This document shows, in pieces, positions 25,794 to 35,892 of a stretch of DNA of 64,000 nt; position 1 is the stretch's first letter; each line of letters starts with the position of its first letter. A program made the position numbers and the translations under genes. The notes under the pieces are model-generated. The model was not told the DNA's origin, searched no databases, and saw nothing but the letters and a program-made list of their open reading frames with translations. The stretch lies in the NCBI GenBank assembly GCA_963800395.1, contig CAWDBD010000005.1, forward strand, positions 39,549 to 103,548, given 5' to 3'. The stretch is from DASSBG01 sp963800395. GTDB taxonomy: Bacteria > Pseudomonadota > Gammaproteobacteria > Xanthomonadales > Rhodanobacteraceae.

Positions 25794-26343
25794 TTACGCC
25801 AGACGCAATTTCATCCATGCCCGGGCGCGCTGCCACAGGCGGTCCACCGTGCGCGGTGAAACCTCCAGCAGGCCCGCAACCTCGGCCACACTGAGACCGC
25901 AGAAATAACGCAACTTCACCACTGCCGCCATCTGCGCGTCCTTGCTTTCCAGCTCATCCAGTGCCAGGTCCAGCGCCAGCAAGCTCGACGTCGTCGCTGT
26001 ACTGGCCATGGGCCTCGTCCAGGGTGATGCGGGTAGCGCGCTGGCCACGCTTGAGCCTGCCCTTGGCGCGTGCACGCTCGATCAGGATGCGGCGCATGGC
26101 TTCGGCTGCAGCCGCGAAAAAATGCCGGCGATTGAGAAAATCCGCACCAGACCCGCATGCAACGCGCAACCAGGCCTCATGCACCAGTCCGGTAGCGCCC
26201 ATGGTTACGGGGCCGGATTCGGCCACCAGCTTGCCGCGCGCCATGCCTTTCAATTCGGTGTACACCTTCGCCAGCAGTTCGTCCTGGCTAGCCTCGCCAT
26301 GACGCATGCGCTCGAGCACCTGGGTGATTTCCGCCGATTCCAT
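25794..26343 (-). CDS. ECF sigma factor, TIGR02999 type (frameshifted)
   Basis: Extracytoplasmic-function sigma factor. The N-terminal frame MESAEITQVLERMRHGEASQDELLAKVYTEL... contains region 2 with GATGLVHEAWLR and FFAAAAEAMRRILIERARAK. The C-terminal frame has region 4, LRYFCGLSVAEVAGLLEVSPRTVDRLWQRARAWMK. The two meet near 25980 after LDEAHGQYSDDVE, and a single base joins them into ~182 residues. It is divergent from a receptor-like Ser/Thr kinase, a pairing typical of this sigma class, so kinase-controlled activity is a reasonable inference. Confidence 0.85.
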
Positions 26344-26349
26344 GACGGC

Positions 26350-26355
26350 AGTGTA
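26350..26355 (-). promoter_or_regulatory. TACACT -10 element, candidate leaderless promoter of the sigma factor
   Basis: On the minus strand TACACT is followed by only six bases and then the sigma factor ATG (26343). Transcription would begin at the start codon. No Shine-Dalgarno sequence is visible. The identical arrangement recurs in copy B before the truncated sigma gene. Confidence 0.4.
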
Positions 26356-26430
26356 GCGCTTTGACTTTGCCACCCGGCGGGCGCACTCTTGCTTGCAGGC
26401 CATTGCGACATGGCGCGGAACCGGGCAGCC

Positions 26431-28944
26431 ATGCACGATTCACGCTGGCAGCAATTGTGGAATCTGTTCGACGACCTGCGCGAGCGCAGTGCCGACCAGC
26501 GCCGTGCAGTTCTGGACACGCTGGCCGACCGCGAACTGGCAACCGAGCTGACCCGTCTGCTTGAAGCACACGACAGTGGCAACTCGCCACTCGATGCGGA
26601 CCCGCTGGCCAGTGCAATCGGTGCACTCGCAGCCGGTGACCGGCTGGGACCATGGCAGCTGCTGGCGCTGGTGGCCGAAGGCGGCATGGGCCAGGTCTGG
26701 CGCGCCAGCCGCGCCGACGGTCGCTACCGGCAACAGGTAGCGATCAAGTTTCCGGTACTGAGTGGATCGGCCGCACTGCGCGCCCGCTTCGACAGCGAAC
26801 GCCGGGTGCTGGCACAGCTGGAGCATCCCCACATTGCCCGCCTGCTGGACGGTGGTGCCACGGCTTCGGGTTGGCCTTATCTGGTAATGCAGTGGGTGGA
26901 AGGCGAAGCGATCACGAGCTACTCGGAGCGCAAGGCACTGAGCGCTAATGCGCGCCTGAAGCTCTTTCTGCCTATATGCCGCGCGGTCGAGCATGCCCAC
27001 CGCAAGCTGATCCTGCATCGCGACATCAAGCCCGGCAACATCCTGGTTGATGCCGATGGCCACGCCATGCTGCTGGACTTTGGTATCGCCAAGCCCCTGG
27101 CCGAACTCGGCCATGCCGTCGAACAGACCCGCAGCGCGCTGGCCTTCACCCCGGACTACGCGGCACCAGAGCAGATCCGCGGCGAGCCGGTGGGCACGCC
27201 CGCCGACGTGCATGCGCTGGGCGCGGTACTGTACGAGGTGCTTACCGGGCAGCACGCCTTCGACCGAAATCACAGGACGCTGGCAGATCTCATTGAGGAC
27301 ACCGGCAAGATCGCGCCGGCGCCCAGCTCGCGCCTGTCGAGTGACCGGCGCCGGCAACGCCTGCTGGCAGGCGACCTCGACCAGATTGTGCTCAAGGCGG
27401 TGCACCCGGATCCGGAACGCCGATACCCGACTGCAGCAGCCCTGGCTGACGATCTGGACAAATGGCTCGCAGGCAGACCCGTGGGTGCGCGCGCCGATTC
27501 TCCCGGCTATCGCTTGCGCAAGTTTGTCGGCCGCCATCCGCACGGCGTGATCGCAGGTACCACTGCAGTGCTTGGATTGGTGGCGCTGTCGGCGTTCCTT
27601 GCCTTGCAGAGTCACAGGCTTCGCGCAGCGCTGGATGTGGCACGCTCGCAGACCGTGCGCGCCCAGACAGTCTCGGATTTCCTCTCGGACCTGTTCAACC
27701 AGGCCAGCCCGCGCAAGCAGGCTCGCGAGGCTCCGGATCTGCGCAAGCTGCTCACCCAGGGCGTGGCCCAAATCGATGCGGCCGCGCTGGCGCCCGACAT
27801 CTCGGGCGACCTGAAACAGACCATGGGTGCAGCTCTGGTCGACATCGGGGAGCTGCAACGCGGACAACGCACCCTGCTCGAGGCTCTCGAGGAATTGCCC
27901 GACTCGGCGACCATCCCGCGTCTGCGAGCTCTGACCAGCCTGGCGCAAGCGGAAAACATGGCTGACAAGATCGCGCCTGCCTTGCGTCACCAGCGCCAGG
28001 CGCTGGCGCTGGCGCTGGTGAGTGGTGACGCGCTCAGGATTCGAGCCGCCAAGGCCGGTCTGGGCATGATTCTGAGCAATGCCGGGCAGCGCGATCAGGC
28101 CCGTGCGCTGTTACTGGAAGCTCTGCAAGGCTTGCACGACCGGGGTAGCCGTCGCGAACGCCTGCAACTTGCCGATGCGCGCAGCAAGATGGCATCACTG
28201 TACTGGTCCGACGGCAACTACAGAAAGGCGCAGGAGCAATACGAGCAGGTTTACAGCACCATTGTCGATATCTATGGCGAGCACCATGCACGCACGGCCG
28301 ATACCCTTTATGCACTTGGTGCGGTGCACTTGCAACAGGGCAACTACGCCCGCGCCACGGATTACCTGAACCGGACCCTGAGCTTGATGCAAAGCATGTA
28401 CGAGCCGGTGCACCCGTTGACCGCGCGCACCCAGAATGCGCTCGGAGCCACGCTCTATCAGTCCGGGCATTCGGCGCAGGCAAGAGAGCATTATCGCGAG
28501 GCCCTGGCGATGGAGGAGAAGTTGTTCGGTGGAAACTCGCCTCGTCTGATCCGGGTACTGGGCAATCTGGCGCTGGTCGAGCATGATCTGGGACAGTTCA
28601 CGCAGGCGCAGCATCTGTATCGGCGTGCGATAGCACTGGACAGCACCGAGCACCCGAAAGGTTCCGAGCGCCAGATCGCGCCTTTGGTCGATCTTGCCCT
28701 GCTTGAACTGGACCAGGATCAGCCCGGGGGTGCTCTGGTGCTTCTGGATCGTGCCGACACGATACGCAGGCAGCATCTGCCAGAACAGCACCCCAGCACT
28801 GCCTTCATCGCGCACGTGCGCGGGATGGCGCTTCTGGCGCTCGATCGGACTGATGCGGCGATCCTGCAATTGGAGCGGGCCAGGGAACTGCGCTCCCGGC
28901 AAGGTGATGGCCGCCATCCGCATCTGGCCGATACGATACCTTGA
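26431..28944 (+). CDS. Transmembrane Ser/Thr protein kinase with TPR domain (copy A)
   Basis: An 837-residue PknB-type kinase. The cytoplasmic kinase domain (about residues 65-340) has the Gly-loop AEGGMGQVW, catalytic Lys in QVAIKFP, HRDIKPGN, DFG in LLDFGIAK and the APE equivalent YAAPEQ, so it should be active. One membrane helix (GVIAGTTAVLGLVALSAFLALQ) follows. A C-terminal region of about ten TPR-like repeats follows it (for example KMASLYWSDGNYRKAQEQYEQV, LGAVHLQQGNYARATDYLN). It ends abruptly at HLADTIP, about 60 residues short of copy B, because of a small indel near 28933. ATG 26410 is an alternative start. Confidence 0.9.
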   Translation: MHDSRWQQLWNLFDDLRERSADQRRAVLDTLADRELATELTRLLEAHDSGNSPLDADPLASAIGALAAGDRLGPWQLLALVAEGGMGQVWRASRADGRYRQQVAIKFPVLSGSAALRARFDSERRVLAQLEHPHIARLLDGGATASGWPYLVMQWVEGEAITSYSERKALSANARLKLFLPICRAVEHAHRKLILHRDIKPGNILVDADGHAMLLDFGIAKPLAELGHAVEQTRSALAFTPDYAAPEQIRGEPVGTPADVHALGAVLYEVLTGQHAFDRNHRTLADLIEDTGKIAPAPSSRLSSDRRRQRLLAGDLDQIVLKAVHPDPERRYPTAAALADDLDKWLAGRPVGARADSPGYRLRKFVGRHPHGVIAGTTAVLGLVALSAFLALQSHRLRAALDVARSQTVRAQTVSDFLSDLFNQASPRKQAREAPDLRKLLTQGVAQIDAAALAPDISGDLKQTMGAALVDIGELQRGQRTLLEALEELPDSATIPRLRALTSLAQAENMADKIAPALRHQRQALALALVSGDALRIRAAKAGLGMILSNAGQRDQARALLLEALQGLHDRGSRRERLQLADARSKMASLYWSDGNYRKAQEQYEQVYSTIVDIYGEHHARTADTLYALGAVHLQQGNYARATDYLNRTLSLMQSMYEPVHPLTARTQNALGATLYQSGHSAQAREHYREALAMEEKLFGGNSPRLIRVLGNLALVEHDLGQFTQAQHLYRRAIALDSTEHPKGSERQIAPLVDLALLELDQDQPGGALVLLDRADTIRRQHLPEQHPSTAFIAHVRGMALLALDRTDAAILQLERARELRSRQGDGRHPHLADTIP

Positions 28945-29035
28945 TCTTGCTGGCTCGTGCCCGTCAGCGCGCTGCCGCGCATGGCTCGCCTGCAGGCATT
29001 TGTGGGGTGTGGTGTTATGGGGCCGGTCGGCGCAG

Positions 29036-29149
29036 CTTGCCGCGCGCCATGCCTTTCAATTCGGTGTACACCTTCGCCAGCAGTTCGTCCTGGCTAGCCT
29101 CGCCATGACGCATGCGCTCGAGCACCTGGGTGATTTCCGCCGATTCCAT
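29036..29149 (-). pseudogene. Truncated duplicate of the ECF sigma factor N terminus
   Basis: Thirty-eight codons identical to the start of the sigma factor at 26343 (MESAEITQVLERMRHGEA... to MARGKL), then unrelated sequence (RRPAP). Regions 2 and 4 are absent. It is the left edge of the 2.8-kb duplication and retains the TACACT -10 element, so it may still be transcribed into a short peptide. Confidence 0.85.
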
Positions 29150-29235
29150 GACGGCAGTGTAGCGCTTTGACTTTGCCACCGGCGGGCGCACTCTTGCTTG
29201 CAGGCCATTGCGACATGGCGCGGAACCGGGCAGCC

Positions 29236-32033
29236 ATGCACGATTCACGCTGGCAGCAGTTGTGGAATCTGTTCGACGACCTGCGCGAGCGCAGTGCCGA
29301 CCAGCGCCGTGCCGTTCTGGACACACTGGCCGACCGCGAACTGGCAACCGAGCTGACCCGACTGCTTGACGCACACGACAGTGGCAACTCGCCACTTGAT
29401 GCGGACCCGCTGGCCAGTTCAATCGGTGCACTTGCCGCCGGTGACCGGCTGGGACCATGGCGGCTGGAGGCGCTGGTGGCCGAGGGCGGCATGGGCCAGG
29501 TCTGGCGCGCATGTCGCGCCGACGGTCGATACCGGCAACAGGTGGCAATCAAGTTCCCGGTACTGAGTGGCTCGGCCGCATTGCGCGCCCGCTTCGAAAG
29601 CGAACGCCAGGTGCTGGCGCAGCTGGAGCACGCCCACATTGCCCGTCTGCTCGACGGCGGCACCACGGCCTCGGGTTGGCCCTATCTGGTAATGCAATGG
29701 GTCGAAGGCGAGGCGATCACGGCGCTATTCGGAGCGCAAGGCTGGAAGTCCGCGCACGCCTAGGCTCTTTCTGCCGGTGTGCCGCGCGGTCGAACATGCC
29801 CACCGCAAGCTGATCCTGCATCGCGACATCAAGCCCGGCAACATCCTGGTTGATGCCGACGGTCGCGCCATGCTGCTGGATTTCGGCATCGCCAAGCCAA
29901 TGGCGGGATTCGGCCAGGCAGTCGAACAGACCCGCAGCGCGCTGGCCTTCACCCCGGACTATGCGGCACCGGAGCAGATCCGCGGCGAGCCGGTGGGCAC
30001 GCCCGCCGATGTGCATGCGCTGGGCGCGGTGCTGTACGAGCTGCTCACCGGGCAACGCGCCTTCGTCTCGCAACGACAGGACGCTGGCCGGCCTGATCGA
30101 GGACACCGGCAACATCGCCGCCACGCCCAGCTCGCGGCTGTCGCGCGACCGGCGCCGCAGCGCCTGTTGGCTGGTGACCTGGACCAGATCGTGCTCAAGG
30201 CGGTGCATCCCGATTGCGAGCAGCGCTACGCGACCGCGGCGGCACTGGCCGATGACCTGGAACGCTGGCTGGCGGGACAACCGGTCACGCGCACGCGCCG
30301 ACAGCACGGCCTACCGCATGCGCAAGTTCATCATCCGACACCGGCACGGTGTGGCTGCCGCTGCCACGGCGGTACTCGGGCTGATCGCCTTGTCGGCAGT
30401 GCTCGGCTGGCAAAGCCTGCGACTGCATCGTGCGTTGTGCTCGGCGCAGGCACAGACGCAGCGCGCACAAGCCGTCTCCGACTTTCTCTCCGCCTTGTTC
30501 GAGCAGGCCAACCCGCGCAACGCGGGTCCCGGCCGCCGTCGACTGCCTATGCTGCTGAAGCGGGCGTGGCCGAGATCGATGGCGCCGGCCTGACGGCTGA
30601 TACCTCGGGCCGACTGAAACAGACCATGGGTAGCGCACTGGTGGCGATCGGCGAACTGGATGCCGGTCGACGCACCTTGCAGCAGGCCCTAGGCGCTGCT
30701 TCCGCCGCAGGCACGTGAGGCACGAATACGGGCGCTGATCAGCTCTGGCGATAACGGACAACCTGGCCGATCACCAGGCGCAGGCGCTGACCTGGCAGCG
30801 ACGGGCCCTGGCGCTGGCCGAGCAGGGTGGCGATGCACTGCAGGTGCGTGCTGCGAAGGCGGGGCTGGCCGCCATTCTCAGCGATGCCGGTCAGCGCAAG
30901 CAGGCGCGCGCCCTGCTTGTCCAGGCGCTTGATGGTGCCAGTGACGCCGGGAGCAGAAGCGAGCGTGCACAATTGATCCGAGGCGCGCGCGACCATGGCA
31001 TCGCTGTACTGGCGGGAGGGTGACTACGCCAGGGCGCAGGCGCAATACGAACAGGTCTATCGCAGCACACTGGCGCTGTACGGAAAACAGCATGTACGCA
31101 CCGCCGATGCACTTTACGCGCTGGGCGTGGTGCACCTTGCCCAGGGCAATATTGATCGCGCACAGACCTACCTGAGGCAGGCACTGGTCCTGATGCAGAC
31201 CTTGTACGACCCGGTACATCCGCTCACCGCGCGCACGCTCAATGCACTGGGCGCCAGCCTGTATCAGGGCGGGCACCCGCACCAGGCGCGCACCCAATAT
31301 CGCGCTGCGCTGACAATGGAGGAAAAGCTGTTCGGCGCCGACTCCTCACGCCTGATCAGGGTGCTGGGCAACCTGGCGCTGGTCGAGCACGAGCTGGGTC
31401 GGCTCGACGAAGCGGTCAGGCTCTACCATCGGGCCATGGCCCTGGACGAGGCAGCCCATCCCGGTGGCAGCGAACGCCAGATTGCACCCCTGGTCGATCT
31501 GGCGCTGCTTGATGTCGAGCGCAAGCAGGCCACGGCCGCGCTGCCGATCCTGGACCATGCCGACGCGATCCGTCAGGCACACCTGCCCGCCCGACATCCG
31601 AGCACCGCTTTCATTGCCCACGTGCGTGGACTCGCGCTCATGGCCCTGGGACGCAACGATGCGGCCGATCGCACAGCTCGAGACCGCGCGCAAGCTGCGC
31701 GCCAAACTGGGCGATGGCCGTCATCCGCATCTGGCCGATACCCTGATCGCGCTGGCAAGGGCCGAGCAGCGAAGCGCGCGGTACACACCGGAGCAGGTGA
31801 TCACGCTGGCCGAGGAGGCCTACGACATCAGCCGTGAAAAGCGCGGCCGGAATGACCGGCGCACCCGCGAGATCGAGGCTCGCCTGACCGCGTTGAAGCA
31901 ATGGGCCGGGCGCCACAGGGACCGGCACGAGCCCGACAGCGGCGGAGCGCAACCGCGCATGACGACGCGCGGCAGCAACGACCCGCCGCCAGGGCGATCG
32001 CCAGCCCCCGGCAACAGCCAGAGACCAGGCTGA
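29236..32033 (+). pseudogene. Transmembrane Ser/Thr kinase with TPRs (copy B), multiply frameshifted
   Basis: Paralogue of copy A with the same domain order. Kinase motifs survive in pieces: AEGGMGQVW and QVAIKFP in the first segment, HRDIKPGN and LLDFGIAKP in the second. The frame changes near 29725, 30070, 30160, 30290, 30560, several times between 30715 and 31000, and near 31665. The TPR half from about 30995 (MASLYWREGDYARAQAQYEQV) is long and clean. It extends beyond copy A with ALARAEQRSARYTPEQVITLAEEAYDI... to 32033. Either a decaying duplicate or poorly resolved repeat sequence; not expressed as one protein as written. Confidence 0.75.
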
Positions 32034-32191
32034 CCCTCTCCGGGTGCATGTGCCCACCCCGAACCCTGGAGCGCAATCCGACCCCCATTCCCCTGGCGAC
32101 AACGTGACCCTGGGCCGGGCAGGCGGCACAGGCCACCTCATCGCCGGCCGACGCCTCGCATGCGGGCACATCGCTGCCGAAGACCCGGCCG

Positions 32192-33688
32192 TCATTGCAG
32201 CGTGATGCTCACTTCGGCATGGTTGTTGGTCGGGTCAAGATCATCCAGGCCCTGGGCGTAGGCACCGTACTGGATCTGCTGGCCAACCGGATTGGCCTCT
32301 ACGTTGAAGGTTGCCGTGCAGTTGTCCATTGCCCCCGGTGCCAGGCCGGGCATCAGCACCGAGTGATACACGAACGAGCCTGCGGTCTCGACATGAGTGA
32401 ACGAGCAGTCGTCGCTCACGCGGGTCAACTCATTGCTGTCTGCAAAGTCGACCAGGGTGAAAACAGGGCAGGCTTGGCCGCCGCGATTGGCAACCCGCAG
32501 CCGAAAGCTGATGGCCTGATTCGGGTGGATCGGCAGCGGCGTGAGCAGGGCCGCTTCCACCTCGACGTCACATGCCAGGCCAGGTTGCAGCAGGGCGCTG
32601 ACCAGGGTGTAGCCCTGCTCACCCACAGTACGCACCCGCGACTGCACGCCCGGGATCGTCAGGCCGGAACCGCCACTGGCCGGCAACTCGAAACCCGAGG
32701 CGAATACGAAGCCCGGGTCGGCGCCGATGCCGGCCGCGACATCGAGCAGGCCGGGTGTGGCCGGTGGCACGCTGGTGTCCTGCGACCACCCGGCGAGATT
32801 GCGCAGCCACACAACGCCGAGATTGCCGCCATTGCCGTCGGGCTTGTAGCCCACGGCAACGCCCAGCCCCGGGCCACTGCCACTGATGGCGGTGAGGGTC
32901 TGATCCAGCGGTACGCTGACCTGAAGGTCGGTCCACTGATGCCCGTCAAAATGCCAGAATTGCCTGTAGTTGCCGATCGCCCATACCGACTGCGGCGGGA
33001 TCGGCCCGGGGAGGCATTCGGTGGGCGGCACAAACACCGCCGTCAGGTTCAGCGGCACTGGCTGGGCAAAAACCGGAGCATTGGCGTCGAGATCGGCAAG
33101 CGTGTTGTCGACGTGGAAGATGTCGCCATCCTGATTGATCACCTTGATGTCCCCGCTGTGGCCGCAGGCGGCCAGCATCGCCGGGCCAAATGAACGACAG
33201 AAACCCTGGGTGGGTGCGCCAGGAACATGGGGGCACACATAGTCGAAACCGCCGCCATTGATGACGCCGTACAGGGCCAGGTCCTTTTCCGGAGTGGCCC
33301 ACACACCGGTGTAGATGGAACCATCGGTGCTGGAGCGGATTTCGTCCCAGCTCGAGCCCTGCCACAGCCTCACTGTATCGATCCCGGCCGCTACCGCGAA
33401 ATCGGGCGCGGCCGCGTACACGTCCAGCAGATCCTTGGTGGTACCCGACGTCATCAGCGTGCCGCTGTCGCCATCCTCGAAACGCACGATCACTCCGCCC
33501 TGGCCGACGCCGAAGGCAAAGCGCGACAGGGACGCCGCGCCGGCCGGGGCAGGTACCATCGACATGGCGTCCAGCGTTTGCTGGGAAGCCGTCGTTTGCA
33601 ACAGCCAACCGCTGCCGGCCAGCGCCTGGAGCAGGAACAGTGCCATGCCTGCAAGGACAAGATGACGAAGCCGGATGTGCGTTCGCAT
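32192..33688 (-). CDS. Secreted hypothetical protein with beta-propeller-like and DUF11/CARDB-like regions
   Basis: A 498-residue exported protein starting MRTHIRLRHLVLAGMALFLLQ (signal peptide or anchor). The first ~330 residues have loosely repeating WD/kelch-like strands (SVWAIGNYRQFWHFDGHQWTDL, GLGVAVGYKPDGNGGNLGVVWLRN). This is followed by FVFASGFELPASG, an internal copy of the F-x-x-GFE element. The last ~120 residues (FRLRVANRGGQACPVFTLVDF ... NCTATFNVEANPVGQQ ... DLDPTNNHAEVSI) match the DUF11/CARDB adhesion-like fold. No family name for the whole protein. Confidence 0.7.
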   Translation of the reverse strand: MRTHIRLRHLVLAGMALFLLQALAGSGWLLQTTASQQTLDAMSMVPAPAGAASLSRFAFGVGQGGVIVRFEDGDSGTLMTSGTTKDLLDVYAAAPDFAVAAGIDTVRLWQGSSWDEIRSSTDGSIYTGVWATPEKDLALYGVINGGGFDYVCPHVPGAPTQGFCRSFGPAMLAACGHSGDIKVINQDGDIFHVDNTLADLDANAPVFAQPVPLNLTAVFVPPTECLPGPIPPQSVWAIGNYRQFWHFDGHQWTDLQVSVPLDQTLTAISGSGPGLGVAVGYKPDGNGGNLGVVWLRNLAGWSQDTSVPPATPGLLDVAAGIGADPGFVFASGFELPASGGSGLTIPGVQSRVRTVGEQGYTLVSALLQPGLACDVEVEAALLTPLPIHPNQAISFRLRVANRGGQACPVFTLVDFADSNELTRVSDDCSFTHVETAGSFVYHSVLMPGLAPGAMDNCTATFNVEANPVGQQIQYGAYAQGLDDLDPTNNHAEVSITLQ

Positions 33689-33823
33689 GAGTCGGTCCGG
33701 TAGTGTGCGTGCCGATACATGCGACAAGCATCCCCGTATCGCGCCAGTGCCATCGATACCGTGCATTGGAGCTGCGGCAGGCATGCGCTACTCTGGCGCC
33801 TCAGTCGGCAAGAAATCCGCACA

Positions 33824-35734
33824 ATGAGCAACCCCAGTGGCTTCATGGCCTTTCTGCGCGTGGCTACTCTGGCTTTTTGGTCACAGGCAAAGTGCAGCAT
33901 GAGCACATCCAGCGGGTTCTGGGTTTTCTGAGGTATCGGGCGCGGCATCAACATCACCCGTATCGTCATCCTCAATCTGATCTTCTTCGGTCTGCTGGCG
34001 CTGCTCTTCGGTGGCATGGCAGCGCGCGAGACCGCACGCGTGGCGAGCGGCAGCGTGCTGGTCATCGAACCGAGCGGCCAGCTGGTGGAGCAATACAGCA
34101 TTGATCCGCTGCAGCGCGCACTGTCCGGGCTCGGCAATCAGAAGCCGGGTCAGGTTCAGCTGCGCGATCTGCTGCGCGGCATCGACCGCGCCGCACGCGA
34201 CTCGCACATTCGCAGCCTGCTGTTGCTGCCGGATGAGTTGCAGGTCGGCGGCTACGCCGCACTGCGCGAGGTGGGCAAGGCGCTCGATCGATTCAAGGCG
34301 GCAGGCAAGAAGGTCTATGTCTGGTCGGCCGGCATGCAGCAGGCGCAGTACTATCTGGCCGCTCATGCCAACCGTATCGTGCTTGATCCGCAAGGCAGTG
34401 TGATGCTGACCGGCATTGGCGGCTACCGCGCCTACTACAAGGATCTGCTCGACAAGCTGGGCGTTACCGTGCACCTGTTCCGGGTGGGGCAATACAAGTC
34501 GGCAGCCGAACCGTATGTGCTCAATCACGCCTCCGACGCAGCGAAAAAGGCCGATGCCTACTGGATGAACGGGCTGTGGGATACCCTGCTCGACGAGGTG
34601 GCAGCCAACCGCGGGTTCCCGCCCGAACAGATCAGGGCCGATATTGCCGCGATGCCCGAGGAAGTCGAGGCAGCAAAAGGTTCGCTGGCCGACCTGGCCT
34701 TGCGGCAGCATCTGGTCGATGCGCTGATGAGCAAGCCGGACATGCGCGCCTGGATGCGCTCCCACGGGCAGCCGGATGGTGCCGACGGGTTCCGCCAGAT
34801 CGATCTGGACCGCTATCTGGCCGCCACGCGAACGGACGGCCTTGGCCTGGGCAGGAAAATTGCCGTCGTGGTCGCCGAAGGCGAGATATCAGGCGGCAGT
34901 CAGCCACCGGGCAGCATCGGTGGTGATTCGACTGCCGAGCAGATCCGGCGAGTGCGCAACGACGGCAGCGTGGCCGCCATGGTCTTGCGCATCGATTCGC
35001 CCGGCGGTGCCGTCTACCCGGCCGAGCAGATCCGTCGCGAAGTCGAATTGACCCGCAAGGCCGGCAAGCCGGTGATCGTGTCGATGGGTGATGTCGCCGC
35101 CAGCGGGGGCTACTGGATCGGCATGAACGCCAACCGCATCCTGGCCGAGCCCAACACCATCACGGGCTCGATCGGCATCTTCGGCCTGTACGCCGAGATA
35201 CCGGACACCCTGGCCCGGGTCGGCGTGCACACCGACGGTGTCGGCACCACCCCATGGACCGGCGCTTTCGACTTTCGCCGCCCGCTGGACCCGCGTGTCG
35301 GACGTATCATCCAGAGCGTCATCAACAAGGGCTATCGTGATTTTGTCGGCCATGTGGCGGCAGCTCGGGGCAAGAGCTACGAGGACATCGACGCCATCGC
35401 CCAGGGTCGGGTCTGGAGTGGCAGGCAAGCCAAGGCCCGCGGCCTGGTCGACCAGCTTGGCGGCCTCGAGGACGCCACGCAACTGGCCGCCCAGATGGCC
35501 GGCCTGGGCAAGGATTACCGCGTGGAATACCCGCAGCGGAAAATGGGCAATCTGGAACGCCTGCTGCTGAACCTCGGCCAGGGCCAGGGTGGTGCACTGC
35601 TGCAGGCGGTCGGCCTGAAGGTCCCTTCGGCATGGCTGCGCATGGTTGAACTGCCCCCGGCCCTGAACATGCTGAGCAACCTGAAACCGGGCCAGCCGCA
35701 GCAAATGGCCTACTGCTTTTGCGAGGTGCACTAG
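33824..35734 (+). CDS. sppA: Signal peptide peptidase SppA, 67-kDa type (N terminus disrupted)
   Basis: Membrane serine peptidase that degrades cleaved signal peptides. The body from ~33945 has the N-terminal membrane helix ITRIVILNLIFFGLLALLFGG and both tandem SppA domains. The general-base Lys lies in the first domain (AAGKKVYVWSAGMQQAQYYLA) and the nucleophile Ser in the second (SMGDVAASGGYWIGMNANRI). In the frame of ATG 33824 (MSNPSGFMAFLRV) a TGA occurs at 33929-33931. The alternate frame reads RVLGFLRY there, so two compensating indels are likelier than a true stop. An internal start at 34016 would lose the membrane helix. Confidence 0.88.
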
Positions 35735-35892
35735 CAGCGGCGGTTCGGCATCCCAGCCACCGCCGCAACACCGGTCCGTGTCGGAGCGTCGGCCGGGCGC
35801 GCGGCCGGTGTGGTGGTCGAACCACGCCGACGGCCAGCTGCCGTGCTAGCCTGAACCGGCGCACATCGCGCCATCACAAACCGGAGCAAGGC

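Larger units (their letters stand above)
26227..31752. repeat. 2.8-kb tandem duplication of the sigma/kinase locus
   Basis: Copy A runs about 26227-28945 and copy B about 29033-31752, period ~2806 bp. Each contains the first ~39 codons of the sigma factor, the shared divergent promoter region and the whole kinase-TPR gene. Similarity is near-identical over the promoter and first kinase codons, still high across the kinase domain, and visibly lower in the TPR half. The sigma factor in copy B is cut after MARGKL. Confidence 0.9.
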
